The notes beneath the pieces were generated by a model, which searched no databases, was not told the origin of the DNA, and saw only the letters and a list, made by a program, of their open reading frames with translations. Below, piece by piece: positions 8,830-18,798 of a stretch of DNA of 64,000 nt (within the stretch, counting starts at the first letter, position 1; each line of letters opens with the position of its first letter). This DNA is from Pseudomonadota bacterium (lineage in GTDB: Bacteria > Desulfobacterota > Desulfovibrionia > Desulfovibrionales > Desulfovibrionaceae), in contig JAEWQB010000028.1 in NCBI GenBank assembly GCA_023460395.1, positions 1 through 64,000 of the forward strand, in the 5' to 3' direction. The position numbers and the translations under genes are program-made.

Positions 8830-11800
8830 CTACGAAATGTCAGTCATGATCTTTCCGTTTGCCAGCAGATCATTAACTGTGTCTTCCGAAATGCCGCTCA
8901 GGATAATCGTGTGATGCCCCTCAGCTCCACCAGTCGCGGGAACTGTTACGTCAATCTGAGCATCTCCACCACGGGAGGTGACAGAAAGGTAATCTCCCAG
9001 CGAATCCGCTGAAGCATCGGGGAGCAGGTCATGCAGATTCAGGGCGTCTCCCTCGGCGGCATTGAAGCCGGAGATATAGGTCGTTCCCGACTCTGTATCC
9101 GTGACATGGAAAGTGTCGTCCACCCCGTCTGTTCCGGTCAGCAGACCGTCTTGCAGCAGAGCATGCTCACCCACAGTGTAGGAATGACCATCCTTGAACA
9201 CTATGGTTTCCACCCCCTGCACGGTCTTCCCGCCAATGCTAAAAGCGCCATCCGTAACGGACGGGATGTCTCCCGCAGAGTAGTTATGCAAAATCAGGGT
9301 ATCGTGCCCGTCTCCACCGTCAATAGTGGTGCCGGACCCTTGGAGCGCGTGGTCGATGGTGATCGTGTCATCGCCGTCACCGCCGTAGATGCTTCCGTCC
9401 ACATAGGCACTCTTCACATGAATAGTGTCGTCGCCGTCACCGCCATACAGCTTACCCTCACCATTGAGATATCCTTCCACCGTAATGGAGTCGTTTCCAG
9501 TTCCGGCATCGATGGTGCTGTCCACGTGCTCATGAACGAGGATGGTGTCATCGCCCGCTCCACCATGCAGGACACCCGGTCCGTTCAACCCCTTGATGGT
9601 GATGTGGTCGTTTCCTTCCCCACCATTCACGAGGGCATTAACATAGCCGGACACAGTAATGGTGTCGTCTCCGGCCCCTCCGTATACATGACCGTTCGCA
9701 TTGAGCGAATCACCGATGGTAATCGTGTCATTGCCATCGTCACCGTACACGGCAGCGTTAAGACTGCCTACCACATGGATAAGGTCGTCACCGGAGCCGC
9801 CATGCAGAGAGCTTCCAGAGTTGAGTCCCTGCACGGTAATGGTGTCGTCACCAGAGCCGCCATCGACATCTCCGTTCAGGTAGTTCCGTACCGTAATGGC
9901 ATCGTTACCCGACCCACCGTACAGCAGGCTACCGGCTCTCAATCCACCGGCCTCAATACTGTCGTTACCGGAACCTGCGTCAATCCGACCGTTCAAATCT
10001 CCGTTCACGGAAACGGTATCGTCACCTGAACCAGCGTATATGGTGCCGCTGTTCATCCCGGCTACAACGATGGTATCATCCCCGGCACCGGAGTTTACCA
10101 CAACGCCGCTTTTCCAGTTGTTCAATGTGACCGTGTCAGCTCCGGTACCTCCGTCAAGAGTGATGCCTGTTCCGTCGGAAAGTGTCATTCCATCAGCGGA
10201 GGCCGTGACGGCAGCGAGTTCCAGCGTGCCATCGGCAAAGCGGAGGAATTCCACGTTCTTCAGCGTATCGGCCTTAGCTTCGCCGTTGCGGGTATCTAAC
10301 ACAGTGTAGTACGGCTCTCCGCCAGCCCCTGTGACCCGTGTTACGAGGTAGTCACTTTGATTTCCAGCGTACACCACGGTTTCCACACCAGCCCCGCCAA
10401 GAATCGTATCGTCTCCGGCTCCGGTATTAATTTCCGTTGCGGAGGATTCGCCCAACAGGATGACGGTATCGTTGTCTTCCCCAGTCATCACGCGGCCCTG
10501 AGCAACAGTATCCAGCGTTACCGTGCTGCCATCGCTGCCGGTATCGTGGAAGGGAGGCATTCCCACACGAATAACCGCCTGATCTGCGTCTTTCACACGC
10601 GTAGTAACGTCGCCGTCCATGTCAACGGACACGCCCTCGCCACTCGGCGAAGCAAGACTTGCCAGCGAAACATCCGCGCCGCTTTCTCCGCCGAACCGGA
10701 TGTTTTCAATATTCCTCAGAATATCCGTGCCTTCCGGGCTACCATCGCGGTTGTCCACCACGGTGTAGTATTCGCCAAGCTCATCTGTGCTCATGGTAAC
10801 GGTATACTGATCCTGCGTGCCGGAATACACGGCGGCGTCTGTGCCGTCTCCGCCGTCGAGCATGTCATCGCCAGCCCCGCCGGTAATGACATCATCCCCG
10901 GCTCCGGCATTGACAATATCATCGCCCGCGCCCGCGCGAATGCTGTCGGCTCCCGTGCCACCCGCAATGGTGTCAGAGCCTATCCCAGTGGTGATGCTGT
11001 CGCCGCCGTCGCCAGCGGTTACAGTGGAGGCGTTGTATGCGCCGCCCACAGTAATGACATTGTGCCCCGCTCCGCCGCCGGAACCGTCGCCACCACCTGT
11101 AACGGTGGCAGTGTCATACGTGCCGCCCACGGTGATGGTGTCGTTTCCAGCGCCGCCGTCCACCGTATTTCGGGCACCCGCATACGAGCCTTCCAGCGTG
11201 ATGGTGTCGTTTCCGTCACCGGCTGCCACGTTTGCCGTGTAGTACTTTCCAGAAGCCGAAACCGTGTCGTCCCCGTCGCCGGTGCGCACGGTATATTCCG
11301 TGTTACCCTCGCGGAAAGGTGCGTCCGCGTCCTGAAGGACAACGGTATCGTTCCCCGCGCCGGTATCCACCACGAACGTGTCGGGCATGCCCGTTCCGGG
11401 ACCGGAATCGTTGCTGTATGCTTTGATGGTAACAGAGTCATCGTCCGCGCCAGTGGTCACCGAACCACGCTTAACCGTATCAAGCGTTACCGAACTGCCG
11501 TCCGTATCGCCATCAGTCCCCGCGGCAGCGCCCAAGGTCACATCCGCGCGGACGAAGTTTTTCACTGTCACATCAGCGTCTTCGCCGGACTGCGTTTCAG
11601 CCTTCACGCTTTTGATGGTGTTCCACCGACCATCTGCCACCGCTTCCGAGCCGCCATTGAGCACAGAGACAGAGCCGTCTCTGAAGGCATATGTCCTGTT
11701 TTCGGTAAGGGCATTTTCAGCGGAATAAACCGGATTTGCCACCTCCGCGTCGTCCACGGTGTAGGTCACGGTGTTGAATAATGAATCGGCGCCAAGAACC

Positions 11801-14800
11801 GTTTCTGCCGCTCCCGCACCAAACCGGAAGTTTTCCACGTTCCGCACGGTGTCGGTTCCGTCAGGGCTACCTGCGCGCAGATCCTGCACGGTGTAAGAGC
11901 CGTCTTCGTTCCGGGAGATCATATAGTCGTCACGCGCCCCGGAATACACAGCGGTATCCGTACCGTCACCACCATCGATGATATCGTCACCCGCGCCGCC
12001 GGTAATCACATCGTCTCCGGCTCCGGCGGTAATGGTATCGTTCCCCTTTCCACCACTGATGGTATCGGCACCCGCGCCGGTGACAATGGTGTCGTCACCC
12101 TCGCCACCATCCACGGTGGCGGCGACATACTTTCCGCCCACGGTGATCGTGTCATTCCCTTCACCACCGGAAATGGTCGTTCCCCTGTGGCTTCCGGTTA
12201 CATGTATGGTGTCGTCGCCGTCCCCGGCGTCCACCACGTATCGCGTGTAGCCCTTGGAGCCAGCAGAGTCCTGCAACGTGATGGTATCGTCTCCGGCACC
12301 CGTATTCACATGGAACGTGTTGTCCCACGACTGTTCGTTACTGTAGGCGTTAATGGTGATGGTATCATCATCTCCACCCGTGGTTACAGAACCGCGCTTG
12401 GTATGATTCAACTCCACGGTGCTGCCGATGCCGTCGCCGTCTGAGGCACCGCCACCCAACGTCACGTCCGCGCGGACAAAATTATCCACAACAACAGTAC
12501 CGTCCTGATCAGACGTAGCCTGCACGCTCTTCAGAGAATTCCAGTTGCCTGCCGCTTCCACGTGGCTGCCATGTTCCGAAACCGTGAACGAATCCCCTTG
12601 ACGATGCGTATAGCTGCCGTCCTGCGAGACGGAAACTTCGTCGCTATAGTCGGGGAAAGACGTCTCTTGGTCGTCCACCGTGTAGGTAATGCTATTGACC
12701 AGACGGTCCACGGGCACTTCCACGTCGTCCGTTAAGAAACGGATATTTTCCACATTCCTCACAGTATCGGTACCGTCCGGGCTGCCCGCGCGGTTGTCCA
12801 CGACAGTATAGAACTCGCCCTGCGCATCCGTGTGCTTGGTGACGGTGTAATCCGTCCACGAGCCGGAATATACAGCAGTATCCGTTCCCGCGCCGCCGTC
12901 GATGGTATCATCGCCCGCGCCACCGGTAATCACATCCGCGCCCGCGCCCGCAGTAATCACGTCGTTGCCGTCACCACCGTCAACGGTGGAAGACGTATAG
13001 GTTCCGCTCAAGGTGATGGAGTCGTCCCCTTCGCCACCGTTCACGGTAAGCACTGGAGCGGAATCATTGCCTTTTACGGTAATAGTATCGTCTCCAGAAC
13101 CACCGTCCACCTCGGCTGTCTGGTATGTGCTGCCCTGCACGAGGATGGTGTCATCCCCTGCTCCGGCATGTACTTCGGCATGGTTGTAGCGGTCTTCGAC
13201 CAAAATATCGTCGTTGCCTGTGCCGCCGGTTACGGTGTTGGTGGCGTCAACATCATCCCCGCGCATGACGATCCGATCTCCTCCGCTGCCTGCGGTCACA
13301 GATCCGGACGCGTACTCGCCGTTCAGGATAATGGTATTTTTTTCACTGCCGCCGCCGTCCACGACAACGGTGTTGTGCTGGCCTTCCACGGAAATCGTAT
13401 CGCCGCCTTCGCCACCGTCCACAGTAACGGCGGAACCGGCATTGCCGCCCCGCACTGTGATGGTGTCGTTTCCAGTACCGCCATCCACGTCAACAGAGTC
13501 GTAGGCGCCTTGTACAAAAAGCACATCGTCGCCTTCGCCGCCCTGCACATCGCCGGTGGCATAGGTACCTTCCAGCAGGATATCGTCGTTGCCGTCTCCG
13601 CCGTTGACGATTCGCTCCGCAGCGGCGTTGGTGCCGCGCACGTTCAGATCATCATTTCCGGCACCACCAGATACCGTAGCGGTGGTATAGGCTCCCCGCA
13701 CTTCCACGGTGTCGTCGTCCGCACCAGCGTTTACGGTGATCGAATCAAACGACTGATTACGACCATTCCCCACGGTAATGGTGTCGCGTCCTTCACCGCC
13801 ATCCACAGTAACCGAGGCGGAAGGGTTGGAACTTTGCACGGTAATGGTATCGTTTCCGGCTCCACCCGCGACAGATGCCGCGCCATAGGCTCCGCTCACG
13901 TTCACCACATCGTCGCCATCTCCGGCGTTCACCACATATTCAGTCATGCCTGTGACGTGCTGACCGGGTGCGTTTGAAGAATCCTGAAGCGTTATCCGGT
14001 CGTCCCCCTCACCACTATTTATGATGAAGGTATTGTCCCACCCGTCATGCCCGCCGTTGGAATACGCGTTGACGGTAATAACGTCATTGTCTTCACCCGT
14101 GTTCACCGAGCCGCGCTTGGTATTGTTCAGCACCACAGTGCTGCCTTCGTCGCCTCCGTCGTGGGCACTTGCTCCCAGCCGCACATCCGCACGGACGAAG
14201 TTGTCCACCGTGACATCGGCATCGCGCGAGGCGTCGGCCTTCACACTCTTCAGCTCATCCCAATCGCCATCGGCAGCCACAGCAGTGCCGTGACCGGAAA
14301 TGGTGACAGAGCCTTCGTCGTGCTGGAAGGTTCCGTCGGAGTAGTGTCCTTCCGGGTTGGGACCACCACCATATATGGGAAACGACGTTTCAGCGTCGTT
14401 CACCGCAAACATTGTGGTGTTGCGCCCTTCCAGTACGTCCACGGTAATAGTCCGCTCGGCGCTTGCGCCATGCGAATCCACAACTCCTACGATCAGAGAA
14501 TGCCCGCCCTGCGCCAGCGCACCGGCGACAGTGATTTTCCCGGTAGCCGCATCAATGGAAAATCCGCCGAGGGTTAACACATGGGCACCAGCGCCATTGA
14601 CAAAATAATAAGAAAGCGTGTCTCCGGCATCAGGATCGGACCCGTTGGCGTCAGCAACAAGTGTTCCCGCCGCCGCGTCTTCTCGCACCAAAAAGGTGGT
14701 GTCGTCCGAAGCTATGATCTCCGAACGCATATATGCGTCGTCCAGCAACACAGAGCCGGCACCGGAATAGGAAAACGTCAGTATGCCGCCAATACTCAGG

Positions 14801-15759
14801 CTGGCCCCCGGAGCGGGAAAGGAGAAATCTTCCCATTGCCCGGATGCTCCAATGACCGCAACGCCAAGAAGCTGTTTCTCTCCGTCCACGTCCCAGTACA
14901 CCTCGACAGAGTCGCCTGCCACGCCCTGCAAGCGGAACTCCAGCATATATTCGCGGGGTGTGCCGTCATCATTATTCGCCGCACGATAAACCCGCTGAGA
15001 AATATTGGTCATTCCGCTGTTAAGAAGAATATTCTCATTCCCGTTAGGCAAAAACTGCGTGTGGGCATCCGTGAACCACGCCGCAACAGTCCCGCCAGTG
15101 TTCACCGTTCCGGCGAACTCACTGTTCAGGATAATATTGTCTCCATAGAGGGAGTCACCCCGCTCGAAACCCAGCGAGGGCGGCGTATTCGGATCGGGCT
15201 CTTCAGGACCGGGGCCGGGGCCGGGTTCTGGATCAGGGTCAGGTCCGGGGCCGGGGTTGGGATCAGGGTCAGGACCGGGGTTCGGGTTCGGGGTGTCGCC
15301 AGCCTGTTCGTTACCAGCATTAGACACACCCGCTCCGTCTCTGGGAACACGCGCGGATTCGGCAAACTCCTGAGTGGCGGAAAACCGCAGGGAGTCAAAA
15401 CCGTCCAGCAACTGCCCCATATCATCGGAATAGGTGGAACCACCGCCAGTCAACGCCGCTCCGGCAGCGGTTTCCAGCACGCCGTCACCCATGGAGGCGA
15501 GCAGGGCGTCCCCGGAAACTTCCACGCCGTCGGGCAGCACAAAATCCGGTGCCTGCGCGTCCTGCGCAAGCTCCACGAAGTTTACCAGAACCAGTTGTCC
15601 GTTATTGCCAAAAGAAAACACAAGGTCTGCGCCAGCCTTAGTGACCGTCGCGGAATCAAGATCAAACCCTAATTCTAGGTTTGTTGCGGACTCTGCCTTA
15701 ATATGGACAACACGCCCGGAACCGGGCGCAACTAGTCGAATGACATTGGCGTCTTTCAT
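8830..15759 (-). CDS. Giant RTX-repeat type I secreted adhesin (LapA-like)
   Basis: 2309 residues. The first ~100 form a compact N-terminal region like the retention module of LapA-type adhesins, ending in TAAG at residues 97-100, the type of tetrapeptide cut by LapG. Residues ~165-200 are a Pro/Gly/Asp linker. Three long homologous modules then begin near residues 447, 1020 and 1327, each opening with a VDD/NDAE motif and containing VDNFVRADV and TKRGSV segments. They are filled with GGxGxDxI calcium-binding RTX nonapeptides, and a shorter fourth unit starts near 1690. Another RTX block runs to ~2200. The end (YISGFNAAEGDALNLHDLL... to the C-terminus) is a type I secretion target domain. It probably mediates biofilm attachment while anchored in the TolC-like pore. 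The low complexity makes recombination between modules plausible. Confidence 0.92.
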   Translation of the reverse strand: MKDANVIRLVAPGSGRVVHIKAESATNLELGFDLDSATVTKAGADLVFSFGNNGQLVLVNFVELAQDAQAPDFVLPDGVEVSGDALLASMGDGVLETAAGAALTGGGSTYSDDMGQLLDGFDSLRFSATQEFAESARVPRDGAGVSNAGNEQAGDTPNPNPGPDPDPNPGPGPDPDPEPGPGPGPEEPDPNTPPSLGFERGDSLYGDNIILNSEFAGTVNTGGTVAAWFTDAHTQFLPNGNENILLNSGMTNISQRVYRAANNDDGTPREYMLEFRLQGVAGDSVEVYWDVDGEKQLLGVAVIGASGQWEDFSFPAPGASLSIGGILTFSYSGAGSVLLDDAYMRSEIIASDDTTFLVREDAAAGTLVADANGSDPDAGDTLSYYFVNGAGAHVLTLGGFSIDAATGKITVAGALAQGGHSLIVGVVDSHGASAERTITVDVLEGRNTTMFAVNDAETSFPIYGGGPNPEGHYSDGTFQHDEGSVTISGHGTAVAADGDWDELKSVKADASRDADVTVDNFVRADVRLGASAHDGGDEGSTVVLNNTKRGSVNTGEDNDVITVNAYSNGGHDGWDNTFIINSGEGDDRITLQDSSNAPGQHVTGMTEYVVNAGDGDDVVNVSGAYGAASVAGGAGNDTITVQSSNPSASVTVDGGEGRDTITVGNGRNQSFDSITVNAGADDDTVEVRGAYTTATVSGGAGNDDLNVRGTNAAAERIVNGGDGNDDILLEGTYATGDVQGGEGDDVLFVQGAYDSVDVDGGTGNDTITVRGGNAGSAVTVDGGEGGDTISVEGQHNTVVVDGGGSEKNTIILNGEYASGSVTAGSGGDRIVMRGDDVDATNTVTGGTGNDDILVEDRYNHAEVHAGAGDDTILVQGSTYQTAEVDGGSGDDTITVKGNDSAPVLTVNGGEGDDSITLSGTYTSSTVDGGDGNDVITAGAGADVITGGAGDDTIDGGAGTDTAVYSGSWTDYTVTKHTDAQGEFYTVVDNRAGSPDGTDTVRNVENIRFLTDDVEVPVDRLVNSITYTVDDQETSFPDYSDEVSVSQDGSYTHRQGDSFTVSEHGSHVEAAGNWNSLKSVQATSDQDGTVVVDNFVRADVTLGGGASDGDGIGSTVELNHTKRGSVTTGGDDDTITINAYSNEQSWDNTFHVNTGAGDDTITLQDSAGSKGYTRYVVDAGDGDDTIHVTGSHRGTTISGGEGNDTITVGGKYVAATVDGGEGDDTIVTGAGADTISGGKGNDTITAGAGDDVITGGAGDDIIDGGDGTDTAVYSGARDDYMISRNEDGSYTVQDLRAGSPDGTDTVRNVENFRFGAGAAETVLGADSLFNTVTYTVDDAEVANPVYSAENALTENRTYAFRDGSVSVLNGGSEAVADGRWNTIKSVKAETQSGEDADVTVKNFVRADVTLGAAAGTDGDTDGSSVTLDTVKRGSVTTGADDDSVTIKAYSNDSGPGTGMPDTFVVDTGAGNDTVVLQDADAPFREGNTEYTVRTGDGDDTVSASGKYYTANVAAGDGNDTITLEGSYAGARNTVDGGAGNDTITVGGTYDTATVTGGGDGSGGGAGHNVITVGGAYNASTVTAGDGGDSITTGIGSDTIAGGTGADSIRAGAGDDIVNAGAGDDVITGGAGDDMLDGGDGTDAAVYSGTQDQYTVTMSTDELGEYYTVVDNRDGSPEGTDILRNIENIRFGGESGADVSLASLASPSGEGVSVDMDGDVTTRVKDADQAVIRVGMPPFHDTGSDGSTVTLDTVAQGRVMTGEDNDTVILLGESSATEINTGAGDDTILGGAGVETVVYAGNQSDYLVTRVTGAGGEPYYTVLDTRNGEAKADTLKNVEFLRFADGTLELAAVTASADGMTLSDGTGITLDGGTGADTVTLNNWKSGVVVNSGAGDDTIVVAGMNSGTIYAGSGDDTVSVNGDLNGRIDAGSGNDSIEAGGLRAGSLLYGGSGNDAITVRNYLNGDVDGGSGDDTITVQGLNSGSSLHGGSGDDLIHVVGSLNAAVYGDDGNDTITIGDSLNANGHVYGGAGDDTITVSGYVNALVNGGEGNDHITIKGLNGPGVLHGGAGDDTILVHEHVDSTIDAGTGNDSITVEGYLNGEGKLYGGDGDDTIHVKSAYVDGSIYGGDGDDTITIDHALQGSGTTIDGGDGHDTLILHNYSAGDIPSVTDGAFSIGGKTVQGVETIVFKDGHSYTVGEHALLQDGLLTGTDGVDDTFHVTDTESGTTYISGFNAAEGDALNLHDLLPDASADSLGDYLSVTSRGGDAQIDVTVPATGGAEGHHTIILSGISEDTVNDLLANGKIMTDIS

Positions 15760-15760
15760 G

Positions 15761-15768
15761 CCCCCCCC
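15761..15768 (-). promoter_or_regulatory. G8 homopolymer at the ribosome site of the adhesin gene
   Basis: On the minus strand the bases before the adhesin ATG read A5-G8-C-ATG. The run of eight G residues doubles as the Shine-Dalgarno region. Slippage would change spacing and strength of the ribosome site without a frameshift. Phase variation by this route is inference. Confidence 0.5.
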
Positions 15769-16391
15769 TTTTTCTATGGGACGATAGATAAGACCGTCCT
15801 TCCGGCCCCCTGCCGAAAAACACAGTCTTTGCTCCGTTACAGTACCACAAGACTTTGCCCATGGGCAAGCAGTTCGTTATCGGATGTTTTATTTACACAT
15901 CCTTACGCTCGCTGAGTGGGAACCGCTCCCTCTCGCCGCAATACTACGTAACAGGCCCGTGTGCTGGCCTGTGGTCAGCCTTGTGAAAAACAGATAGCCA
16001 TCTCGTGAAATTCACCCGCTTTCCGGGGCGGATCGGAATTTCCCACGCGCGATAGTTACACCCGGCACCAACGCGCCCCGCCTTATAAGCTAAAAGTTAC
16101 TATTACGTCAAAGGTAAGACGAATTTTTTTTATGGCAACCCGGAAACTGATATTCATAATAGGACGATTGTATGCGGGACGAGGCTGTGTTACCTACACA
16201 AAGGGGCCGCACTACGCTGCCCGCGGGGGACCAGATTCAAAGACGCGCACTTTTCCGCCCTGCCGATATTTCGGCAGGCTTCCGCCATGCGTCTTGGTAA
16301 CGCCGCGTGCGTCCCGTAACGTACGCCCACAACACTTGAGTATATTCCATCAGGCCACCACGGCTGCGCTAGAGGAAGAAAAGGACAGTAC
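15769..16391. other. Divergent intergenic region between adhesin and exporter genes
   Basis: About 620 bases separate the start of the adhesin gene (minus) from the exporter gene (plus). It must contain both promoters. I see an AT-rich stretch with a T8 run near 16110-16135, but no convincing paired promoter boxes and no riboswitch fold I could recognise. A 112-codon open frame at 16132-16470 overlaps the exporter start and looks spurious. Confidence 0.5.
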
Positions 16392-18788
16392 ATGGCTGAA
16401 ACACACTCCGAACCGGCATCCGCTCCCGCGCGCGCACAGGGTACGGCTGAACCGCAACAGGCTGCCATGACAGAAGAAGCAGCGGCTGATGTGGCAGCTC
16501 AAGGGAGGCCGGAAGAAGCTCCCAGCATTCACAATCCCGCCAAGGGAGAATCCATTCCTTCCCCTGCGGACGCCCCCGCATCGCGGGAACGCTCTAGTGC
16601 GCTGGACGAAGCGCCGAATATTCCGTGGCAAGCCGTGGCCCCCGCTCCGGCGGATGTCGACTATGACTCCCCCCTGCTGCGCTGCATGGTGGTTCTTTTT
16701 TCTCTGCACGGACGAAACATCTCTTTAGAGAAACTTAAGGCCGGACTGCCTGAGCACGGAGCGCCATCGCACACCTCTGCCTGCCTGCGAGCCGCCATAC
16801 AGGCGGGAATGAACGTCCGCGCCGTGCACCGCGCCAGTCTGGACGATATTTCCCCGCTCACGCTCCCTTGCGTTCTCCTTCTCAAAAACAGAGGCGCCTG
16901 CGTTCTGACTAACCTTGAGGAAAACACCGCCGAAATCGTTTTCCCGGAAATGGGCAATGCCCCCATTGAAATTTTACGCAGCAAACTGGAAGAAGAGTAT
17001 GCGGGCTACGCCATTTTCGGGCAGGTAGAAGGCAGGCTAGACAAACGCGCCAGTGAGTTGAAGCTGCTCAAAACCAAACGCTGGTTTTGGAGCACCATAT
17101 GGCACTATGCGCCCATATATAAGCACGTTGGATTATCCAGCATTATCATCAACCTGCTGGGTATTGTCTCTCCGCTCTTTTTCATGAATGTGTACGACCG
17201 GGTGGTGCCCAACAACGCGCTGGACACCTTGTGGGTACTGGCTATAGGCATAGGCATCGCATATTTATTTGACTTTATTCTCCGAAACTTACGGAGCTAT
17301 TTTTGCGATGTGGCTGGTCGCAACGCCGACATTGTGCTGGCCTCACGGCTCATGCAGCACCTCATGGGCATGCGGCTGGACTACAAACCAGAGTCAACAG
17401 GCACGCTGGCTAATAATCTGAGGGAATTTGAGTCATTACGCGAGTTCTTCAGCTCCACGACATTACTAGCCATTATAGACCTTCCTTTTTTATTTGTATT
17501 CGTAGCTCTGGTGGGGTTCATCGGTGGTCCCATGGCGCTGGTTCCGGGGTTAGCCGTGCCCGTGGTCATCATCGTCGGGTTACTGCTTCAGTATCCTTTC
17601 CAGCGGGCCATCGAGTCCGGCTACAAAGAGGGGGCGCAAAAAAACGCCCTGCTTATTGAAATACTCAACGGCATAGAAACCGTTAAGACAAGTCAGGCCG
17701 AAGGCCGCATGCAACGGCTGTGGGAAAAGGTCGTGGGCATGAGCGCCCATTCCAACAGTCGGGCCAAGAGCCTCGCCAATCTCTCCATCACTGTCTCTGT
17801 GCTTGCCACGCAAATCGTAAGCGTCGCCATTATAGTATGGGGCGTGTATCGCATCGGACAGGGCGAATTGACCATGGGCGGCCTTATCGCCTGCAACATT
17901 CTCGCGGGACGCGCCATGGCACCGCTGGGACAGGTGGCAGCCATGCTCTCACGCCTACAGCAATCGCGCATGGCACTCAAATCGCTCGACCTGCTCATGA
18001 CCGTGCCCACCGAAAAATCAGACGATGCCGCAGCGGTGAGCTACATGGGACTATCTCCCTCTCTGACCGCTGAGGAACTGTTTTTCAAGTACCCCGGCAC
18101 AGAGCGCTTCGCGCTGGAGGGTATGAACTTTGCCATTCGTCCCGGTGAAAAAATAGGGATTATCGGCCGTATGGGGTCGGGAAAAAGCACATTGGGCAAA
18201 CTCTGCGTAAATTTGTATCAGCCCACGGAAGGTGCCATCAAGCTGGGCGGAGTGGACATCCGGCAGGTGGACGTGGCGGAATTGCGCGGTCGCGTGGGCT
18301 ATGTTTCTCAGGATAACTATCTTTTTTACGGGAATGTGCGGGATAACATTGCCATCAGCAACCCCAACGCGGACGACAACGCGATACTCCGGGCGGCCAC
18401 TATCGCGGGAGTAACAGAGTTCGTGCGCACCCATCCTGCCGGTTTCGGCATGCCCGTGGGCGAACGCGGAATGGCGCTTTCCGGCGGGCAGCGGCAATCT
18501 GTGGCGCTGGCGCGCGCGTTACTCAACGACCCGGACATTCTCATCCTTGACGAGCCAAGTTCCAACATGGACAACACGGCTGAAATTATGTTCAAACGCC
18601 GCCTCGCCACCATCATTCAGGAAAAAACGCTTCTGCTCATCACCCATCGCATGAGCATGCTGGATCTGGTGGACCGCCTTCTCGTTATGGACAGCGGACG
18701 CATCATCGCGGACGGTCCCAAACAGATGGTGCTGAACGCCCTGAAAAACGAACAAATTCGCACTGCGGCAAACCCACGCACGGTATAG
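16392..18788 (+). CDS. Type I secretion ABC transporter (LapB-like)
   Basis: 798 residues. An unusually long Ala/Pro/Glu-rich N-terminal extension (~1-85) precedes a C39-like peptidase domain (~88-215). The catalytic Cys is absent, as expected for exporters of uncleaved RTX proteins. Five to six membrane helices span ~230-520. The ATPase domain has Walker A GRMGSGKST, signature LSGGQRQ, Walker B ILILDEPSS and switch His (LLITHR). It powers one-step export of the adhesin from cytoplasm to the TolC-like duct. It heads a plus-strand cluster with the HlyD-type adaptor 10 bases downstream. The ATG is preceded by an AGGACAG ribosome site. Confidence 0.93.
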   Translation: MAETHSEPASAPARAQGTAEPQQAAMTEEAAADVAAQGRPEEAPSIHNPAKGESIPSPADAPASRERSSALDEAPNIPWQAVAPAPADVDYDSPLLRCMVVLFSLHGRNISLEKLKAGLPEHGAPSHTSACLRAAIQAGMNVRAVHRASLDDISPLTLPCVLLLKNRGACVLTNLEENTAEIVFPEMGNAPIEILRSKLEEEYAGYAIFGQVEGRLDKRASELKLLKTKRWFWSTIWHYAPIYKHVGLSSIIINLLGIVSPLFFMNVYDRVVPNNALDTLWVLAIGIGIAYLFDFILRNLRSYFCDVAGRNADIVLASRLMQHLMGMRLDYKPESTGTLANNLREFESLREFFSSTTLLAIIDLPFLFVFVALVGFIGGPMALVPGLAVPVVIIVGLLLQYPFQRAIESGYKEGAQKNALLIEILNGIETVKTSQAEGRMQRLWEKVVGMSAHSNSRAKSLANLSITVSVLATQIVSVAIIVWGVYRIGQGELTMGGLIACNILAGRAMAPLGQVAAMLSRLQQSRMALKSLDLLMTVPTEKSDDAAAVSYMGLSPSLTAEELFFKYPGTERFALEGMNFAIRPGEKIGIIGRMGSGKSTLGKLCVNLYQPTEGAIKLGGVDIRQVDVAELRGRVGYVSQDNYLFYGNVRDNIAISNPNADDNAILRAATIAGVTEFVRTHPAGFGMPVGERGMALSGGQRQSVALARALLNDPDILILDEPSSNMDNTAEIMFKRRLATIIQEKTLLLITHRMSMLDLVDRLLVMDSGRIIADGPKQMVLNALKNEQIRTAANPRTV

Positions 18789-18798
18789 TGAGACTCCC

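Noticed and set aside
9031..14577. Long plus-strand open frames (332, 474 and 381 codons) across the adhesin gene
   Set aside because: They are antisense shadows created by the repetitive, GC-rich RTX codons of the minus-strand adhesin.
16132..16470. 112-codon open frame upstream of the ABC exporter
   Set aside because: It overlaps the exporter start in another frame, has no ribosome site and a composition unlike protein.
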